A DNA stretch of 64,000 nt, taken from assembly GCF_000092785.1 (NCBI RefSeq), contig NC_014225.1, forward strand, positions 943,340 through 1,007,339, in the 5' to 3' direction. Source of the DNA: Waddlia chondrophila WSU 86-1044 (GTDB taxonomy: Bacteria > Chlamydiota > Chlamydiia > Chlamydiales > Waddliaceae). The translations under genes and the position numbers were made by a program. Below, in pieces: positions 59,744-64,000 of the stretch. Every line of letters starts with the position of its first letter. The stretch's first letter is position 1. Below the pieces are notes generated by a model. That model ran no database searches. It had not been told where the DNA came from and saw only the letters and a list, made by a program, of their open reading frames with translations.

Positions 59744-60397
59744 ATGGCTTTTATTTTTGAACAGATTCGGACAGGCGGAGATCGCAATTTTGCTTATTTA
59801 ATCGGGGATGGATCGACTCTGGAAGCTGTTGTCATCGATCCTTCTTATGATCCTGAAGCAGTAGTTGAAAGAGCGAAGGATCAGAGACTTAAAGTGTCTA
59901 CAATTATCAATACTCATGGCCACGGAGACCATACAAATGGAAACGATATGGCTCAGGAACTTACAGGAGCTGACATTGCGGCGTACAAAAACTCCTCTGT
60001 TCCTCATGAGATGGATCTCGATGAAGGGAAGGTGTTGAACGTCGGGAATTTGTCCCTAAAGATTTTTCACACTCCTGGGCATTGTGAGGATCACATCGTC
60101 GTTTACGTTCAGAGGCACCATGTTGCAATTACAGGCGATCATTTATTTGTAGGCAAAATTGGGGGAACAGCAACAGAGGAGCAGGCAGAGCTGCAGTACT
60201 ATCATTTGCAAAGGCTTTTTAGCGAACTTCCTTCGGAAACGACCATTTGGCCCGGCCATGACGTAGGAGTGCGTCCATCTTCAACATTGGCGCTGGAAAA
60301 AGAGTCCAATCCCTTTTTAATGGTAAAAAATTTCGAGGAATTTTTAGACTTGAAAAACAATTGGGCTGATTTCAAGAAAAAAAAGGGATTGAAATAG
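59744..60397 (+). CDS. MBL-fold hydrolase (glyoxalase II-like)
   Basis: A 217-residue metallo-beta-lactamase-fold protein with the metal motif INTHGHGDHTNG (HxHxDH, about residues 52-63), HTPGHCEDHIVVY (third ligand) and ITGDHLFVGKIGGT (Asp ligand), and WPGHDVG near the end. This is the glyoxalase II/thiolesterase-like arrangement. No signal peptide. The ATG at 59744 is the natural start; the frame continues upstream inside the Hcp-like gene without a ribosome site. It lies 4 bases from the convergent barrel gene's stop. Confidence 0.9.
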   Translation: MAFIFEQIRTGGDRNFAYLIGDGSTLEAVVIDPSYDPEAVVERAKDQRLKVSTIINTHGHGDHTNGNDMAQELTGADIAAYKNSSVPHEMDLDEGKVLNVGNLSLKIFHTPGHCEDHIVVYVQRHHVAITGDHLFVGKIGGTATEEQAELQYYHLQRLFSELPSETTIWPGHDVGVRPSSTLALEKESNPFLMVKNFEEFLDLKNNWADFKKKKGLK

Positions 60398-60400
60398 TCC

Positions 60401-61525
60401 CTAAAAGAAAATTTCACCTCCTACTGTAATTCCTTGCAGAGCCGTATTCCCGGAAGCCGAAGAGCTTGACACCCCTTCGTTATTATAGCTGTATCTTCTC
60501 AAGTGGGGAGTATTAAAATAGTTGTTGAATTCATACATGAGGTGAAATTTCATTAGCAGGCATTGACCGCAAGCAAACTGAAAGCTAAGTCCTGTTTTCA
60601 AGTGCAGTCCAGGGATGCATACGCATTGATCTTCTTTTAGATCGATATCTGTTGAAGTGATATTGCCGGAAATATCCAGGATTTCCTGGAGATGTTCGAT
60701 ATCTGTTTTTGAGGCAAGGATAGATCCTCCCATGCTCCCGAAAATTCCGATTCCGCATGGCCATTTCAGATTCACATCAGCTCCACCGATTAGGCCGGCT
60801 CCTTTCAGTGTGGAGTTCCAAGTCACTCTTGCAGGGGCGGCAAGACTTCCTGTACCAAAGTCGCCTCCTTCGTATAAATAAGATTGATCATGCTTCAGCC
60901 AGATTCCATGAAATCCAAAGAACGGATGCAATTGAACAGTGTCTTCACAATAGACGATTGTACGTCCGAAAAGCACATCGAGTGCTTGATATTTCAAATC
61001 TAGTTTTGCGGTTGCGGTATCTGCATCGCTTAAACCCGTGTTTGGATGGAGAAGAGAAGCTTTCAGGCTAATATCTTCATCAGTTGTATCGATAAATTGA
61101 TTCCCTTCTGTTTTGAACCATGTATAGGAGACGACAGTATCCCATCCACAGCACCAGTTCCAACCGAGCCAGCCTCTGACGCCCCAGTCCCAATCATAGC
61201 TGGCGAAGTGTGTGTTTCCAATACCCAAAATCTCTGTTTGTTCCGTGTTGAAGTCGACGGCAAAATCCAGATCGTTCTCGCATGCCGTCCACCAAAGCCC
61301 CTCGGCTCCAAAGAAAAAATGGCACTCTCCCGGACAGAATTGATCACAGGCGTAGCAATAAGGGTCATAGGTGCGTGGAGGTTCTGAGTAGCAGTCATCG
61401 CTGCAGCAGCAGGGGCGAATAGGTGGAGGGGGTTTTGTGTATGTGATGTTTTTACAGCAGTCAGCCTCAACATTAATGCTCGATAGGAAAATAAATATCA
61501 GGAATTTTGCGATGTGTCTTTTCAT
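60401..61525 (-). CDS. MOMP-like cysteine-rich outer membrane barrel
   Basis: A 374-residue predicted barrel with a signal peptide (HIAKFLIFIFLSSINVEA) and a cysteine-rich N-terminus (DCCKNITYT, RPCCCSDDCYSEPP, YCYACDQFCPGECHF). The body has alternating aromatic-rich strands such as FGAEGLWWTACENDLDFAVDF, DWDWGVRGWLGWNWCCGWDTVVSYTW and a C-terminus ending in the typical phenylalanine (GGEIFF). GLWWTACENDLDFAVD parallels YLYWTVCQDNLDFSVD in the next gene, so the two are paralogues by tandem duplication. The cysteines could form disulfide networks as in chlamydial MOMP. AAGGAGG precedes the ATG; only 10 bases separate it from the upstream paralogue. Confidence 0.85.
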   Translation of the reverse strand: MKRHIAKFLIFIFLSSINVEADCCKNITYTKPPPPIRPCCCSDDCYSEPPRTYDPYCYACDQFCPGECHFFFGAEGLWWTACENDLDFAVDFNTEQTEILGIGNTHFASYDWDWGVRGWLGWNWCCGWDTVVSYTWFKTEGNQFIDTTDEDISLKASLLHPNTGLSDADTATAKLDLKYQALDVLFGRTIVYCEDTVQLHPFFGFHGIWLKHDQSYLYEGGDFGTGSLAAPARVTWNSTLKGAGLIGGADVNLKWPCGIGIFGSMGGSILASKTDIEHLQEILDISGNITSTDIDLKEDQCVCIPGLHLKTGLSFQFACGQCLLMKFHLMYEFNNYFNTPHLRRYSYNNEGVSSSSASGNTALQGITVGGEIFF

Positions 61526-61535
61526 TTAATCCTCC

Positions 61536-62654
61536 TTAAAATCGTAAATCTATTCCAAAAGTTGCGCCATGCAGGGCAATGCTTCCATCTGTTGCTGCAC
61601 TTGATACACCTTCGTTTTCGTAGTGGTAACGGCGCACCTCGGGTGTGTTCAGCCATTGATTGAGTTCGTAGCAAAAGCGAAAGCGGATATTATAGTTGTT
61701 AAGGCAGCACATATCCCATGTAATGCCGGCCTCCAGTTGATATCCGGGAACGCAAAGACGTTGAGTTTCTTTTAGTTGAATACGTGGAGGCGTGACATCC
61801 GCTCCGTTCTCATCTAAGGAAACTTGAATATGATGATTATCCACAACTGCTCCGATGACGCTTCCTGCCAGCTGGCCATACATCCCTAAGCCGGATACCC
61901 AGCGATAAAAAAGTTCAAAGCCTGCATGTGCGCCAGGACCGGAAAGAGTGGAGTTCCATCTTATTTGTTCGGGATTTTCGGCAAAGTCTTCTTCTTCGTA
62001 GGTGACTTTCAATTTTTGTTTGATTCTCATCCATTTGGCTCCGATAAAGGGGCGTAAGATGAGTTTGTAGTCGAAAAATTCCATTTCTCTTGAAAACAGA
62101 AGGTCTGCGGTTTCGTACCAAAGATCTTGGAAGCCTTGGGCGATGCGTGCATTGGCAAGGCCAGTGTTAGGATGCAGCAGTGATGCAACCAGAACAGCGT
62201 CTGTATCTGTGTAGTCTTTGGTTTCTTTTGCTTTATTTTCGATCCAAGTGTATTGGCCTCTAATTTCAAATCCCAATAGTTCAAGCCCAAGATAGGCTCT
62301 TACTCCGGAACTCCAACCGTATTTCAGAAAGTGTGTTTTTCCTGTTCCCAGAAGTGTTGGAGGATCATCTGCTATTGTGTGGTCGACGGAGAAATCGAGG
62401 TTATCTTGGCATACGGTCCAGTAGAGGTAATCAATGCCTGCATTGAATCCGCAGCGGTTGTTGCATCCATATTCGCAAGGGGAGCTTTTCCATTGATTAG
62501 AGGCGGTGTTGCAAGGAGAGTAATCCCAGTAGGTGTGAGTGGTTACAGGGGGGCAGGGGGAGGTTGACAGCCAGCTTTTTCCGCATTGTGCTTCAAGAAA
62601 GGGGTTGGTACAGATCAGGGCGCAGAAAATGCTTAAAAGAAGTCTACGCGTCAT
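61536..62654 (-). CDS. MOMP-like cysteine-rich outer membrane barrel
   Basis: A 372-residue barrel with a signal peptide (RRLLLSIFCALICTNPFLEA) and conserved cysteines (CGKSWLSTSPCPPV, SPCEYGCNNRCGFNAG). Shared blocks with the downstream paralogue include ASLLHPNTGL, W-NSTL(S/K)G, an ELNxWLNTPEVRRY(H/S)YENEGVSS-like C-terminus and the final aromatic residue. It is the first of the tandem pair. GGAGG stands before the ATG and is part of a perfect 8-bp inverted repeat with upstream leader sequence (62660-62667 and 62701-62708), so translation may be controlled. A minus-strand TATAAT at 62717-62712 is the probable -10 box. Confidence 0.86.
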   Translation of the reverse strand: MTRRLLLSIFCALICTNPFLEAQCGKSWLSTSPCPPVTTHTYWDYSPCNTASNQWKSSPCEYGCNNRCGFNAGIDYLYWTVCQDNLDFSVDHTIADDPPTLLGTGKTHFLKYGWSSGVRAYLGLELLGFEIRGQYTWIENKAKETKDYTDTDAVLVASLLHPNTGLANARIAQGFQDLWYETADLLFSREMEFFDYKLILRPFIGAKWMRIKQKLKVTYEEEDFAENPEQIRWNSTLSGPGAHAGFELFYRWVSGLGMYGQLAGSVIGAVVDNHHIQVSLDENGADVTPPRIQLKETQRLCVPGYQLEAGITWDMCCLNNYNIRFRFCYELNQWLNTPEVRRYHYENEGVSSAATDGSIALHGATFGIDLRF

Positions 62655-62659
62655 AGGTC

Positions 62660-62717
62660 CTCCGCTTATATATCTCGGTCAAAAACATTAAGTGATAGCA
62701 AAGCGGAGAATATTATA
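62660..62717 (-). promoter_or_regulatory. Leader with SD-sequestering hairpin and -10 box
   Basis: On the minus strand TATAAT (62717-62712) is followed by CTCCGCTT (62708-62701) which is perfectly complementary to AAGCGGAG (62667-62660), the Shine-Dalgarno of the barrel gene. In the transcript the ribosome site could be held in an 8-bp stem. The first stem bases may fall before the transcription start, so the usable stem could be shorter. Confidence 0.4.
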
Positions 62718-62730
62718 AAATAAATATTAT

Positions 62731-63528
62731 TTAAGGAATTTCTCCAAATGCAACTTTCCCCTCTAGATAGGGCAAGAGTTGATTTCCCCAAGGAAGAATA
62801 AAGACAGCTTTTTCTCCCGATTCTCGTTGAAATGAGAGAATGCTTTTTCCTCCATAGGCTCCTACAACGCCATTGCTATAGAAGAAGCCTATATTTTTTT
62901 TGATTCTAAATGTTTGAGGAGGAATTTCTTCTGTTCCTGAGATGCTTTGGAAAGTGATGGGTTCATTATCTTTGAATCCGGAAAGAAAGACTTTGTAGCG
63001 GGAGGCTTGGCCTCCGGAGAATTCCAGAGAGATTTTAGCTTTTCCATCTGAAAAAGTTTTTTCCAAAGGATTTGGAATAAAAGATGTGTTGGCGATCAGT
63101 TTGTTTTCATTGGTTAAAAGGGATAGATTAATCTCTTCTCCAGGCAGGTATCCTGCGCAAACGAAGCTGTCGACAATAGGATGAGAACTGCTGAATTGTT
63201 TTTGATTTTCTAACAGCTCTTCTTTGGTTACACTGTATTTTCTGATCAGTTTGTCGTAGGAGTATCCGAGGAAGCCTTCTTTAAAAAGGGGCCTGTCGAT
63301 GATGACGTTGAATTCAGACAGTTGGTCGGGTAAATTTTCAACGGCGATGTGCACTCCTCGTTTATATTTTTCCAGCAATTCCAGAAATATGGGATCGACC
63401 TGGCTTTTATTTACGTTGTTTAGATCGATCATTTCCACGATGAGTTCGGTTCCCTCAACGGATGCGGACAGAGAGTTTGAGTAAAAGGCGATAAGGGCCA
63501 TAGAGAATGCAGTGATAATTTTTTTCAT
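62731..63528 (-). CDS. Exported unknown protein
   Basis: A 265-residue protein with a signal peptide (KKIITAFSMALIAFYSNSLSA). The mature part (IVEMIDLNNVNKSQVDPIFLELLEKYKRG, then FVCAGYLPGEEINLSLLTNE, LIANTSFIPNPLEKTFSDGKAKISLEFSGG) is rich in beta-strand patterns like a periplasmic two-domain protein. I do not recognise a family. The upstream gene ends 7 bases before its ATG, so they form an operon. Role unknown. Confidence 0.72.
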   Translation of the reverse strand: MKKIITAFSMALIAFYSNSLSASVEGTELIVEMIDLNNVNKSQVDPIFLELLEKYKRGVHIAVENLPDQLSEFNVIIDRPLFKEGFLGYSYDKLIRKYSVTKEELLENQKQFSSSHPIVDSFVCAGYLPGEEINLSLLTNENKLIANTSFIPNPLEKTFSDGKAKISLEFSGGQASRYKVFLSGFKDNEPITFQSISGTEEIPPQTFRIKKNIGFFYSNGVVGAYGGKSILSFQRESGEKAVFILPWGNQLLPYLEGKVAFGEIP

Positions 63529-63535
63529 AAAAATT

Positions 63536-64000
63536 CTATTTGGTTAATTGTGATTGAGTGGATTGCACTTTCTCAAGTGCTTCTTGAAAGGTTTCTTGAA
63601 AATTTTCTTCATCGTCGTTTTTTGTTGAATAACATAAATTGTTTTTGATTAAGATTGCTGTTGCTATTTTTTCTTTGCTACTTTCTAGGTTTTCTGGAGA
63701 ATTTTTCTTTAAATCAGAAGATAGAATAATTAAATTTAAATTTTTAATATCAAATGGGTATTCAACAAGATATTTTTTAATTTCATTATTTGAATTGATT
63801 TGCATGAGAAAATCAGTAGCTAAATGGACAATCAGATTTCTCATTTCATCAAGAGATTTTTCTTCTCTTGTATGAAAAGTTAAGCTTAATCCATTTATTT
63901 TTTCTCCAAGAGCTCGACCTTGAGCTATTAAAGAGACGTCATATTTTTCAAGTGCTGTTTTTTTAAATTTATTTATTTCTTGATGAGCATGTTTGACATG
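63536..64000 (-). CDS. Unknown protein, 5' part outside the window
   Basis: The frame runs without a stop from 63536 to the window end. An internal ATG at 63844 is not a credible start because the frame continues upstream with protein-like sequence (ALEKYDVSLIAQGRALGE, GLSLTFHTREEKSLDEM). It is a partial gene with at least 154 residues visible. The visible part (NLIVHLATDFLMQINSNNEI, ATAILIKNNLCYSTKND, a Gln-rich tail) is helical and polar. I do not recognise a family. It precedes the exported unknown by 7 bases. Confidence 0.7.
   Translation of the reverse strand, partial: HVKHAHQEINKFKKTALEKYDVSLIAQGRALGEKINGLSLTFHTREEKSLDEMRNLIVHLATDFLMQINSNNEIKKYLVEYPFDIKNLNLIILSSDLKKNSPENLESSKEKIATAILIKNNLCYSTKNDDEENFQETFQEALEKVQSTQSQLTK

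Overview
The window looks like a chromosomal segment of an amoeba-associated (environmental) member of the Chlamydiae, most like the Waddlia/Parachlamydia group. The placement rests on family resemblance and was not tested by any search. Clues are three cysteine-rich outer-membrane proteins of the MOMP-like/Lpg1974 type, many exported or cytosolic proteins with no recognisable relatives, and metabolic genes that Chlamydiaceae have lost but environmental chlamydiae keep (aconitase, thymidine kinase, a complete potABCD polyamine importer).

Layout. 1-3.5 kb: end of a repeat protein, a small H/Q-rich protein, and a minus-strand yitT-queG-LOG group. 3.5-3.7 kb: tRNA-Val and tRNA-Asp. 3.7-10.5 kb: a large membrane-associated unknown, an exported FMN-reductase-like protein, and a tight operon ttcA - MoxR-type AAA ATPase - TraB-like protein - surE. 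10.5-15.4 kb: SEC-C protein, tRNA-Thr and tRNA-Tyr, O-methyltransferase, an MsrB-MsrA fusion, a YpdA-like flavoprotein and small membrane proteins. 15.5-24.3 kb: acnA, deaminase, a pentad-repeat exported protein, an outer-membrane barrel, EamA and PnuC-like transporters, thymidine kinase, ABC-F. 24.4-31.1 kb: an exported nucleotidyltransferase-like protein, glpQ/glpD, AI-2E permease, YkgJ, a secreted GT92-like glycosyltransferase and an ImmA-like protein without its catalytic residues. 31.3-38.6 kb: a giant phosphatidylserine-decarboxylase-like protein, a WXXGXW-repeat protein, uvrC and an unknown. 38.7-44.4 kb: tRNA-Val, a degenerate threonyl-tRNA-synthetase homologue, infC-rpmI-rplT-pheS, rluA, waaC. 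44.4-52.9 kb: topB, potDCBA, rlmN, a DRTGG-type P-loop protein, NUDIX.

52.9-54.5 kb is the genome's scar tissue: a broken RHS toxin gene, an IS256-type transposase fragment, an intact-looking Imm32-type immunity gene, a decayed RHS core, and a perfect 38-bp inverted repeat with a third partial copy. It is followed at once by the SRP (4.5S-type) RNA gene. 54.6-64 kb: Dps, a methyltransferase fused to a ParB-like segment, a second methyltransferase coupled to an asparagine-synthase homologue with both active sites altered, an exported Hcp-like protein with an MBL hydrolase, two tandem MOMP-like proteins, and two unknowns running to the window end.

The most novel-looking candidates are the PSD-like giant protein, the pseudo-ThrRS in the thrS position upstream of infC, the MoxR/TraB pair, the RHS/Imm32 remnant with its repeats, the exported Hcp-like protein and the pentad-repeat protein. 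Functions given for these are inferences from motifs read by eye.
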